A DNA stretch of 11,640 nt from Microbacterium sp. (GTDB taxonomy: Bacteria > Actinomycetota > Actinomycetes > Actinomycetales > Microbacteriaceae), in the NCBI GenBank assembly GCA_003524435.1, contig DQHP01000180.1, positions 1-11,640 of the forward strand. Direction: 5' to 3'. Shown one piece after another: positions 1 to 6,241 of the stretch; the first letter of the stretch is position 1; each line of letters starts with the position of its first letter. The notes below the pieces were generated by a model. That model did no database searches. It worked only from the letters and a program-made list of their open reading frames with translations, and was not told where the DNA came from. The translations under genes were made by a program, and so were the position numbers.

Positions 1-2341
1 TGGGCGCAGCATCCGCCGTCGCCTGCTGCGCTGCACGAACCGCCCAGAACACGGCCTCTGGCGTCGCGGGCGACCCAAGTTCGACGCTGTGCCCTTGGGG
101 ACCGAATTCGGCAACCGCGTCACGGATCGCCTCACGCGCGCTGAACGCGAGCATGAACGGCGGCTCGCCGACAGCTTTGGAGCCGTAGACCGCACCATCT
201 TCGCGCGCGTTCTCGAAGAGACGCACGTTGAACTCCGCGGGCATCTCCGAGAAGCTTGGCAGCTTGTACGTCGACGCCGACTGCGTTTGCAGACGGCCAC
301 GGTTTGGGCCATCGCTTTCATCCCAGCGCAACTCTTCGAGCGTCAGCCAGCCGACACCCTGTACATATGCGCCTTCGATCTGACCGATGTCGAGCATCGG
401 TGAGAGTGAGTCGCCCACGTCATGCACGATGTCGACGCGGCGCACGGTGTAGGCGCCGGTGAACTCGTCGACCTCGACCTCGGATGCCGCGACGCCGTAC
501 GCGAAGTACTTGAAGGGCGAGCCCTGCATGATGTCTGGGTTCCAGTGCAGACCTTCGGTCCGGTAGTAACCGGCGGCGAACAGCTGCACGCGCTGCAGGT
601 ATGCCGCCTCGGCGACCTCGGCGAAAGTCATTGACTGCGGGCTGCCGAGACCGCTCACGTGCCCTCCGGAGAAGGTCACATCGCGCTCGTCAACGTTCAG
701 GAGTCGTCCGGCTACCGCGGCCATCCGCTCACGAATCTGCTCGCACGCGTTCTTGACCGCACCGCCGTTGAGATCGGCACCCGACGACGCGGCAGTCGCC
801 GAAGTGTTCGGCACCTTGTCCGTGCGAGTCGGCGCAAGGCGCACTTGATGTAGTTCCAGCCCGAGCGCTGTGGCCGCGACCTGCATCATCTTCGTGTGCA
901 GGCCCTGGCCCATCTCGGTGCCACCATGGTTGATGAGAACCGAACCGTCCTTATAGACGTGCACGAGAGCTCCGGCCTGGTTGAAGGCGGCGAAGTTGAA
1001 TGAGATACCGAACTTGATCGGCGTCATCGCCAGCGCGCGCTTGAGGTGCGGGCTGGCGGCGTTGAACGCGTCGATCTCCGCGCGCCGCGCATCGATGTCA
1101 GCTTCGTCGCGCAGTTGATTCCAGATCGTGCCCAGTCGGTCAGCATCCTTGATGAGCTGACCGTACGGGGTCGACTGGCCGGGAGCGTAGAAGTTCTTCT
1201 CGCGCAGCTCCATCGGGTCGATGCCCAGCGCAGGGGCGACGCGGCCGAGGATGTCTTCGATCAAAAACACACCCTGCGGACCGCCGAAACCACGGAACGC
1301 CGTGTTCGACGTCTTGTTCGTCTTGGCGATGCGTCCATACGCGTGCACGTTGGGAATCCAATAGGAGTTGTCGAGGTGGCAGAGCGCGCGACCGAGGACC
1401 GGCTCTGACAGATCAAGGCTCCAGCCGCCGTCGCAGGTGAGCACAGTATCGAGCCCCTGCAGGAGGCCGTTCTCGTCGAAGCCGACCTTCCAGGAGATGT
1501 GGAAGGGGTGGCGCTTGCCCGTCATCGTGATGTCTTGCGTACGGTTCAAGCGCAGGCGAACGGGGCGGCCAGTGAGCTTGGCGCCGAGCGCTGCGATCGC
1601 CGCAAACCCGTGCGATTGCATCTCTTTGCCGCCGAACGCGCCGCCCATACGGAGGGACTGCACGGTCACTTCACTGGAAGTGATGTTCAGCACATGCGCG
1701 ATGATCTCCTGCGCCTCAGAGGGGTGCTGTGTCGAGCACTGCACAAAGTACTGACCCTCAGAATCGCGGATCGCGAGTGATGCCTGCGTCTCGAGATAGA
1801 AGTGTTCCTGGCCGCCGAACTCACTCACGCCTTCGAAGACATGCGCTGCCGTCGACAGAGCGGATGCCGCGTCGCCGCGCTTTACGGTACGAGCGATGCC
1901 CTGGTAGGACTCGGCGTCGATCGCATCTTGCACGGTGATCAGCGAGGGGAGAGGCTCGTATTCGACCTGCACGGCCTCGGCGCCCAGTCGCGCAGCCTCC
2001 TGTGTCTCGCCGAGCACCCACACCAGGGCGTGCCCGTAGTACATCGCCTCGGTGGGGAAGAGCGGCTCATCGTGCTTGATGCCTGCGTCGTTGACACCGG
2101 GCACATCGTCGGCGGTGAGAACGCATACGACACCTGGTACTTCGTAGGCGCCGGAGACATCGACGGTGACCTTCGCATGCGCGTTGGTCGACTGCACCGG
2201 CCAGGCGGTGAGCACGCCGGCGGTGTGCGCGGCGAGGTCGTCGGTGTACATCGCGGCGCCGGTTACGTGCAACGCAGCGCTTTCGTGCGGGGCACGGTGT
2301 CCGACGATGGGGTTTGCGGGACGATCGGCGAGAGCGCTCAT
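1..2341 (-). CDS. xdhB: Xanthine dehydrogenase, molybdopterin-binding large subunit (3' end cut by window edge)
   Basis: Catalytic subunit of xanthine dehydrogenase, which hydroxylates hypoxanthine to xanthine and xanthine to urate at a molybdenum cofactor and passes electrons to the Fe-S/FAD partner XdhA. The reading frame is open for 780 codons with no stop before the window edge; the family is about 780-800 residues, so only a short tail is missing. Visible motifs are MGGAFGGKE (residues 232-240), GRALCHLDN (317-325), AFRGFGGPQG (348-357), HGGTEMGQGLHTKM (472-485) and GEPPFM (725-730). Counting from these, Q205, E240, R318, F352, F448 and E726 fall at the places of bovine Gln767, Glu802, Arg880, Phe914, Phe1009 and Glu1261. 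This favours a true xanthine enzyme over an aldehyde oxidase. The ATG overlaps the xdhA stop (ATGA) and has a strong Shine-Dalgarno inside xdhA. The protein should be cytoplasmic; no signal peptide is seen. Confidence 0.96.
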   Translation of the reverse strand, partial: MSALADRPANPIVGHRAPHESAALHVTGAAMYTDDLAAHTAGVLTAWPVQSTNAHAKVTVDVSGAYEVPGVVCVLTADDVPGVNDAGIKHDEPLFPTEAMYYGHALVWVLGETQEAARLGAEAVQVEYEPLPSLITVQDAIDAESYQGIARTVKRGDAASALSTAAHVFEGVSEFGGQEHFYLETQASLAIRDSEGQYFVQCSTQHPSEAQEIIAHVLNITSSEVTVQSLRMGGAFGGKEMQSHGFAAIAALGAKLTGRPVRLRLNRTQDITMTGKRHPFHISWKVGFDENGLLQGLDTVLTCDGGWSLDLSEPVLGRALCHLDNSYWIPNVHAYGRIAKTNKTSNTAFRGFGGPQGVFLIEDILGRVAPALGIDPMELREKNFYAPGQSTPYGQLIKDADRLGTIWNQLRDEADIDARRAEIDAFNAASPHLKRALAMTPIKFGISFNFAAFNQAGALVHVYKDGSVLINHGGTEMGQGLHTKMMQVAATALGLELHQVRLAPTRTDKVPNTSATAASSGADLNGGAVKNACEQIRERMAAVAGRLLNVDERDVTFSGGHVSGLGSPQSMTFAEVAEAAYLQRVQLFAAGYYRTEGLHWNPDIMQGSPFKYFAYGVAASEVEVDEFTGAYTVRRVDIVHDVGDSLSPMLDIGQIEGAYVQGVGWLTLEELRWDESDGPNRGRLQTQSASTYKLPSFSEMPAEFNVRLFENAREDGAVYGSKAVGEPPFMLAFSAREAIRDAVAEFGPQGHSVELGSPATPEAVFWAVRAAQQATADAAP

Positions 2342-3807
2342 GCCGATACCTCCTTCGACTCGATGACGGTCGCGCTGTAGAGCTTCAACAGCGCGGTGTT
2401 GAGCATGAGTGAGCGATATTCCGAGCTTGCGCGGTGGTCAGACATCGGTGTGCCTTCCCCGCCCAGAACTTCGGATGCTGCGCGCACGGTGGCCACGTTC
2501 CACGGCTGTCCGATCAGCGCCTCTTCTGCGGCGCGAGCGCGCAATGGTGTCGCAGCGACACCGCCCAGGCCGATCTTCGCAGCTGTGACGATTCCGCCTT
2601 CGATGTCGAGGGCGAATGCGACGGCGACGCTGGAGATGTCATCGAAGCGACGCTTCGCGATCTTGTGGAAGGCGGTCACCTTCGCCAGTGGCAACGGAAT
2701 GCGCACGGCGCGAATCAGCTCGTTCGAATTGCGCACACTCTGGCGATAGCCGGTGAAGTACTCGGCGAGGTCGACTTCGCGCTCGCCGTCGACGGATGCC
2801 AACACCAGACGCGCACCCAGAGCGAGGAGCGCCGGAGGGGCGTCGCCAATAGGGGAGCCGGTGCCGAGGTTGCCGCCGAACGTGGCGCGGTTGCGAATCA
2901 GACGCGAGGCGAACTGCGGAATCAACTGAGTCAGCAGCGGCACATCGCCGCCCAGGCGCGTTTCGACCTCGGTCAGCGTCATTGCCGCTCCGATCTCGAT
3001 CTCGTCGTCTGTGACGGTGAGCGTGCGCAGTTCGTCGAGTTGTTCGATCGCGACGACGAATGGTGCGCGACGGCCGCGGATGTTGACCTCGACTCCCCAA
3101 TCGGTCGAGCCCGCGACGAGGAGGGCATCTGGCTCGTCGTTCAATAGCCGGAGGGTCTCGTCGAGGGTGGCGGGGCGCACGAAGCGCGAGCCGTTGACCT
3201 CGGCGTCAATGGGGACCGGAGTTGGTGCCGGCTGCGAGAGGCGCTGCTGGAGTGGGTCGGCGTCGTCGGGCGTACCAAGAGAGTAAGCCGCATCGCGGAT
3301 CGGGCGGTAGCCCGTGCAGCGGCAGAGGTTTCCGCTGAGCGCGTGCAGGTCGAAGCCGTTCGGGCCATGCTCTGCGTCGTGCGCAGGGCATTCGGCCTCG
3401 TGCTGCGTCTCGCCCGCCGCTTCGCGATCACCGCGGTAATACTCACCCGCCATGCTGCAGGCGAATCCGGGGGTGCAGTAGCCGCACTGTGATCCTCCCG
3501 CTTCAGCGAGCTTCTCCTGCACAGGGTGCAACGACTCGGGGTCGCCGAGGCCTTCGGCAGTGATGATCTCCTGGCCGTTGAGGGCGTACACCGGGACGAG
3601 GCATGCGTTGACCGGCGTCCAGGCTGTGCCGCCGTCGGCCGTAGGGGTTGCCAGCAGCATGGCGCAGGCGCCGCACTCGCCCTCGGCGCAGCCTTCTTTG
3701 CTTCCGGAGAGCCCGGTGTCGCGCAACCAGTCGAGCGCAGTGGTGTGTGAGGCGGTTCCCGCAAGATTGCGGCGCTCCCCGTTGACGTTGACGGCGATGT
3801 CATTCAT
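2338..3807 (-). CDS. xdhA: Xanthine dehydrogenase small subunit (2Fe-2S and FAD domains)
   Basis: Electron-transfer subunit of xanthine dehydrogenase, carrying electrons from the molybdenum site in XdhB through two 2Fe-2S clusters to FAD and NAD+. The protein has 489 residues. The ferredoxin-like N-terminus has cluster ligands C40, C45, C48 and C69. The second cluster domain has C108/C111 (CGYCTPGF) and C162/C164 (LCRCTGYRPI). The FAD-binding domain starts near residue 205, with VAGSTDWG at 231-238 and NRATFGGNLGTGSPIGD at 306-322; a CO dehydrogenase flavoprotein C-terminal-like region follows. The start at 3807 is set by a GAGGAG ribosome site 8 nt upstream; another ATG 4 nt further in is out of frame. 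Between the second-cluster Cys pairs there is a loop about 19 residues longer than in bovine XDH, rich in His and Cys. It lies downstream of iclR with its own promoter and is coupled to xdhB by an ATGA overlap. Confidence 0.96.
   Translation of the reverse strand: MNDIAVNVNGERRNLAGTASHTTALDWLRDTGLSGSKEGCAEGECGACAMLLATPTADGGTAWTPVNACLVPVYALNGQEIITAEGLGDPESLHPVQEKLAEAGGSQCGYCTPGFACSMAGEYYRGDREAAGETQHEAECPAHDAEHGPNGFDLHALSGNLCRCTGYRPIRDAAYSLGTPDDADPLQQRLSQPAPTPVPIDAEVNGSRFVRPATLDETLRLLNDEPDALLVAGSTDWGVEVNIRGRRAPFVVAIEQLDELRTLTVTDDEIEIGAAMTLTEVETRLGGDVPLLTQLIPQFASRLIRNRATFGGNLGTGSPIGDAPPALLALGARLVLASVDGEREVDLAEYFTGYRQSVRNSNELIRAVRIPLPLAKVTAFHKIAKRRFDDISSVAVAFALDIEGGIVTAAKIGLGGVAATPLRARAAEEALIGQPWNVATVRAASEVLGGEGTPMSDHRASSEYRSLMLNTALLKLYSATVIESKEVSA
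2348..2355 (-). promoter_or_regulatory. Strong Shine-Dalgarno for xdhB inside the xdhA 3' end
   Basis: The minus strand reads AAGGAGGT here. Seven bases separate the end of GGAGG from the xdhB ATG, which itself overlaps the xdhA TGA. This near-perfect anti-16S match supports the 2341 start and implies coupled, near-stoichiometric synthesis of the two subunits. Confidence 0.85.
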
Positions 3808-3899
3808 ACGATGGTCTCCTCAGATCCGGCGATGGAGGTGCAGCATCCGGCTCTGTCTCGGTTGGTGCGAGTCTATGCTTCTCGGGCCGCGTACACTAG

Positions 3900-3935
3900 T
3901 TCCAGCATCCGGAAACTAAATGTTGTTATACGGAA
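3900..3935. promoter_or_regulatory. Candidate IclR-type operator pair at the xdhA promoter
   Basis: An exact TTCC-N7-GGAA palindrome lies at 3900-3914, extended as AGTTCC / GGAAACT. A second, degenerate copy (TGTT-N7-GGAA, only the GGAA half conserved) lies at 3921-3935, exactly 21 bp (two helical turns) away. On the minus strand the promoter-proximal half-site starts at the end of the candidate -10 box of xdhA, where binding would block transcription. The same motif occurs upstream of iclR, the DUF6986 gene and hyi. Assignment to the local IclR protein is inferred. Confidence 0.6.
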
Positions 3936-3964
3936 AGCGTAGGCCGATCAGCGCCCCCGGTCAA
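3936..3964 (-). promoter_or_regulatory. Candidate xdhA promoter
   Basis: On the minus strand TTGACC (3964-3959) is followed after 17 bp by TACGCT (3941-3936), which fits the actinobacterial TANNNT -10 pattern. Transcription would start near 3929, giving a leader of about 120 nt before the xdhA ATG. I recognise no known riboswitch in that leader. It contains two GCCGGAT direct repeats 21 bp apart (3845-3851 and 3824-3830). The hyi promoter has the same layout (TTGACA-N17-TAAGCT followed by TTC), which raises confidence in both. Confidence 0.5.
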
Positions 3965-3985
3965 GGGGGCGTATTCGCGAAGCGA
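3952..3985 (-). terminator. GC-rich hairpins after iclR (possible terminator, no U tract)
   Basis: Just past the iclR stop codon the sequence can fold twice. A small hairpin TCGC/GCGA with a 3-nt loop lies at 3975-3985. A 7-bp stem CGCCCCC/GGGGGCG lies at 3952-3958 and 3965-3971 with a 6-nt loop. No run of U follows, so intrinsic termination is uncertain. The loop of the larger hairpin is the candidate -35 hexamer of xdhA. These hairpins might weaken read-through from iclR into xdhA. Confidence 0.4.
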
Positions 3986-3988
3986 GAG

Positions 3989-4744
3989 TTACGCAGGCGT
4001 GGCGAGAGAGGAGATCTCGTCCACAACTTCGCGGAGCACGGGGATCGCCCGCTCGGCGAATGCGTCGTCAACGCGAGCGATGGGGCCTGAAACCGAGACG
4101 GCGGTGAGGGTAGGCATATCGGGAACGGCCATTGCATAGCAGCGGACGCCAATCTCCTGCTCGCCGTCGTCGATCGCGTAACCGCGTTCGCGAGTCAATG
4201 ACAGATCAGCCAGGAGCGCGTCGATGCTGGTGATCGTGCGCTCGGTGTTTGCGGGCATCCCTGTGCGGGCGACGATGTCGCGCACCTGGGCGTCGTCCAT
4301 GCGCGCAAGGATGGCCTTGCCGACGCTCGTGGAGTGCAGATGCGCGCGGCGGCCCACCTCGGTGAACATGCGCATCGCGTGCGGCGATGGGGCTTGTGAG
4401 ACGTAGACCACGCGGTCACCGTCGATCGTGGCGAGGTTCGACGTTTCGCCGAGCCGCTCGACGAGCTCTTTCAGCTGCGGCATCGCGATCTGGCCGAACT
4501 TCTTGTTGGCGACTTCGCCGAGGCGCACAAGCCGCGGCCCGAGGGCGTATCGACGGTTGGCGAGCTGGCGAGCGTAGCCCAGTGAAACGAGTGTGCGCAG
4601 CAGTCGGTGGATTGTGGGCAACGGCAGATCAGCCGAAGTGGACAGCTCGCTGAGCGTGACATCTCCGCCGGCATCGGCGATGAGTTCGAGCAAGTCGAAG
4701 ACGCGGGCGACGGACTTAACGCCGTCGGGTGTTCCTGCAGCCAT
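3989..4744 (-). CDS. IclR-family transcriptional regulator (AllR-like)
   Basis: DNA-binding regulator of 251 residues. An N-terminal winged helix-turn-helix spans about residues 8-70 (SVARVFDLLELI, then the LPLPTIHRLLRTL recognition segment), followed by an IclR effector-binding domain (about 80-248) with GRRAHLHSTSVGKA (131-144) and the DGEQEIGVRCYAMAVPD segment (193-209). I chose the ATG at 4744 because GAGGAAAGG lies just upstream. An ATG 30 bp further out (4774) sits at the centre of a TTCC-N7-GGAA-like operator and has no ribosome site. In E. coli the IclR-family AllR controls allantoin/glyoxylate genes and responds to glyoxylate and allantoin; the neighbourhood (allE, hyi, glxR, gcl) makes the same role likely here. 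Effector and repressor action are inferred, and orthology to AllR is not proven. It is divergent from the DUF6986 gene. Confidence 0.93.
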   Translation of the reverse strand: MAAGTPDGVKSVARVFDLLELIADAGGDVTLSELSTSADLPLPTIHRLLRTLVSLGYARQLANRRYALGPRLVRLGEVANKKFGQIAMPQLKELVERLGETSNLATIDGDRVVYVSQAPSPHAMRMFTEVGRRAHLHSTSVGKAILARMDDAQVRDIVARTGMPANTERTITSIDALLADLSLTRERGYAIDDGEQEIGVRCYAMAVPDMPTLTAVSVSGPIARVDDAFAERAIPVLREVVDEISSLATPA

Positions 4745-4766
4745 TAGCGAACCTTTCCTCTGAAGT

Positions 4767-4781
4767 ATCCGCATGGCGGAA
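4767..4781. promoter_or_regulatory. Candidate IclR-type operator in front of iclR (autoregulation)
   Basis: ATCC-N7-GGAA, one mismatch from the exact palindrome found at xdhA and hyi, ends 23 bp upstream of the chosen iclR start. On the minus strand it reads GTTTCCGCCATGCGGAT. It lies between a weak candidate -35 (TCGACA, 4793-4788) and -10 (GATACT, 4769-4764), as expected for negative autoregulation. Unlike the other three promoters, no second copy is seen 21 bp away. Confidence 0.5.
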
Positions 4782-4853
4782 ACGATCTGTCGAACAGGCT
4801 ATCCCATTCATGCGGAGGGGTGGTTTGATGGCAAGAGGTGCCGCACGCAGCTC

Positions 4854-4882
4854 TTGAACTTCCGCATTGTGGAGGTTATTAT
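4854..4882 (+). promoter_or_regulatory. Candidate promoter of the DUF6986-allE operon
   Basis: TTGAAC (4854-4859), a 17-bp spacer and TATTAT (4877-4882) together make the best sigma-70-type match in this gap. The predicted start of transcription is near 4889-4890. One operator copy sits between the -35 and -10 boxes and a partial one overlaps the -10 and start site. An ATG further upstream at 4773 would lie before this promoter, which argues against it as the gene start. Confidence 0.6.
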
Positions 4883-4895
4883 CCACATAGTGAAT
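4860..4895. promoter_or_regulatory. Candidate IclR-type operator pair at the DUF6986 promoter
   Basis: TTCC-N7-GGAG at 4860-4874 (one mismatch) and a half-site ATCC at 4881-4884, 21 bp downstream, whose right arm (GAAT) is poorly conserved. The pair covers the spacer, -10 box and start site of the promoter at 4854-4882, a position suited to repression. Confidence 0.5.
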
Positions 4896-4929
4896 TTGTA
4901 CGAGCACCATACCGAAGGAGCAATGGCGC

Positions 4930-4965
4930 ATGGCCATCCAGATCCCCCGCGGGTTCCGCGCATGA
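4930..4965 (+). CDS. Possible 11-codon leader peptide coupled to the DUF6986 gene
   Basis: This short reading frame, MAIQIPRGFRA, starts 9 nt after a GAAGGAG ribosome site (4914-4920), an ideal distance. Its TGA overlaps the ATG of the DUF6986 gene at 4962 (ATGA). The in-frame alternative start of the DUF6986 gene at 4923 lies only 2 nt after the same ribosome site, which is too close. A ribosome finishing the leader could therefore restart on the downstream gene. It is too short for a coding-statistics argument and could be chance. Confidence 0.35.
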   Translation: MAIQIPRGFRA

Positions 4966-6221
4966 GTGGCGTGCTGAGCGCCGCTGACCTCGCCCGCATT
5001 GAAGAGCGACTCGTCGGCACCGACGAACTGCTGGAGTCTGTGTACCCCGGTGACGACGGTACCCGCCAGCCCGTGCACACCGTCTATGTGCCCGCCGACC
5101 TGTTCGCGACGGATCTCGCTGCTCGCTGGGGCGCTGACGCGCTCGCCGCGGTTGACGATGCCGGTGGGCTCGAGCAGTTGGCCGTCCAGGTCGGTATCAA
5201 TGAGTCACTCGCCGCGCCCGTGGCTGAGCGAGTACGCACGAAGCTCGAGACCGAGCCCATTGAGGACCTGCGGCTGGACTTCGAAGACGGCTACGGCGAC
5301 CGTGGCGATGCCGAAGACCTCGACGTCGCGAATGCGGCAGCCCAGGTGTCCGCTGCTGTTGCCGCGGGCACTGCTCCGCCTTTTATCGGCATCCGCTTCA
5401 AATGCTTCGAGAAGCCGACTCGTGCTCGCGCGCTGCGCACCCTCGACCTCTTCATTGGCGGGCTGATCGATGCGGGAGGACTTCCGGACGGCCTCGTCCT
5501 CACGTTGCCGAAGGTGTCAACCGTCGCGCAGGTGGAAGCGATGGTGGATGCCGCTACCGCCATCGAACGCGGGCACGGACTTTCCGATGGCAGAATTCGC
5601 TTCGAGGTGCAGGTCGAGACGCCGCAGCTCGTGCTCGGCGCGGACGGACGATCTTCGCTCGCACGCTTGGTACTGGCGGCTCCGGGCCGCATCTCCGGGC
5701 TGCACTATGGCACCTATGACTACAGTGCCTCGCTCGGTATCTCTGCCGCGCAACAGTCGATGGAGCATCCCGTCGCCGACCTTGCGAAAGAGGTTATGCA
5801 ACTGGCGGCAGCGGGTACCGGCATCCGTCTCTCTGATGGCTCGACGAACATTCTGCCTCTGGGGGAGCGCGCCGCCGAAGCATGGGCGTTGCACGCGCGG
5901 CTTGTGCGCCGCTCGCTCGAGCGCGGTTTCTATCAGGGCTGGGATCTGCACGCCCACCAACTGTCCACCCGCTATCTCGCGACGTATGCGTTCTACCGCG
6001 AGGGCTACCCTGAGGCGGCGGCTCGGCTCAGTGCTTACATCGACCAGAAACCTGGCGCGGTGCTCGACGAGCCGGCCACCGCTCGTGCGCTGGCGTGGTT
6101 CGTGCTGCGCGGCGTGCAGTGTGGGGCGATCGGCGGCGATGAGGTCGCCGAAGACATTGGCATCGACGTCGCTACGTTGACGGCGCTCGCGCATCCGCGG
6201 CTTGCGCACGCTCGTGCCTAA
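4962..6221 (+). CDS. DUF6986 family protein (HpcH/HpaI aldolase, citrate-lyase/malate-synthase-like TIM barrel)
   Basis: An enzyme-like protein of 419 residues from this start, related to the HpcH/HpaI-CitE-malate synthase superfamily whose members form or break C-C bonds using a divalent metal. Visible motifs are RQPVHTVYVPAD (35-46), EDLRLDFEDGYG (101-112), GIRFKCFE (143-150), FEVQVETPQ (214-222), HYGTYDYSAS (248-257) and YQGWDLHAHQLSTRY (324-338). E219 and D253 are plausible metal ligands by analogy with CitE and malate synthase. The precise reaction is unknown. Its place between an IclR regulator and allE, under the same operator type as gcl and xdh, suggests a substrate such as glyoxylate or a ureide. 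Start choice is open: 4962 is the apparent family-like N-terminus and is ATGA-coupled to a leader ORF; 4923 gives 432 residues but has poor spacing; 4773 precedes the promoter. The TAA at 6221 is 20 bp before allE. Confidence 0.85.
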   Translation: MSGVLSAADLARIEERLVGTDELLESVYPGDDGTRQPVHTVYVPADLFATDLAARWGADALAAVDDAGGLEQLAVQVGINESLAAPVAERVRTKLETEPIEDLRLDFEDGYGDRGDAEDLDVANAAAQVSAAVAAGTAPPFIGIRFKCFEKPTRARALRTLDLFIGGLIDAGGLPDGLVLTLPKVSTVAQVEAMVDAATAIERGHGLSDGRIRFEVQVETPQLVLGADGRSSLARLVLAAPGRISGLHYGTYDYSASLGISAAQQSMEHPVADLAKEVMQLAAAGTGIRLSDGSTNILPLGERAAEAWALHARLVRRSLERGFYQGWDLHAHQLSTRYLATYAFYREGYPEAAARLSAYIDQKPGAVLDEPATARALAWFVLRGVQCGAIGGDEVAEDIGIDVATLTALAHPRLAHARA

Positions 6222-6241
6222 ATGACTACCTGAGGAGAATT

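Noticed and set aside
1802..2380. A 192-codon plus-strand open frame
   Set aside because: It is antisense to xdhB and the xdhA end, without ribosome site or recognisable motif.
89..3919. Many other plus-strand open frames across the xdh genes
   Set aside because: All are shadows of xdhB and xdhA, whose conserved cofactor and active-site motifs read through the whole region on the minus strand.
3925..3930. TATAAC on the minus strand as the xdhA -10 box
   Set aside because: It is a good hexamer alone, but the only convincing -35 (TTGACC) would be 28 bp away; TACGCT at 17 bp and the parallel with hyi are preferred.
4745..4774. Ten extra N-terminal residues for the IclR protein (start at 4774)
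   Set aside because: That ATG is at the centre of an operator palindrome, and a clear GAGGAAAGG site precedes the ATG at 4744.
4788..4798. CTGT-CGA-ACAG inverted repeat near the iclR promoter as a second regulator site
   Set aside because: The arms are only 4 bp, it does not recur at the other promoters, and it is easily explained by chance.
4773..4961. Longer N-terminus for the DUF6986 protein, beginning at 4773
   Set aside because: This stretch contains the predicted promoter (TTGAAC-N17-TATTAT) and two operator copies, has no good ribosome site, and its translation is not aldolase-like.
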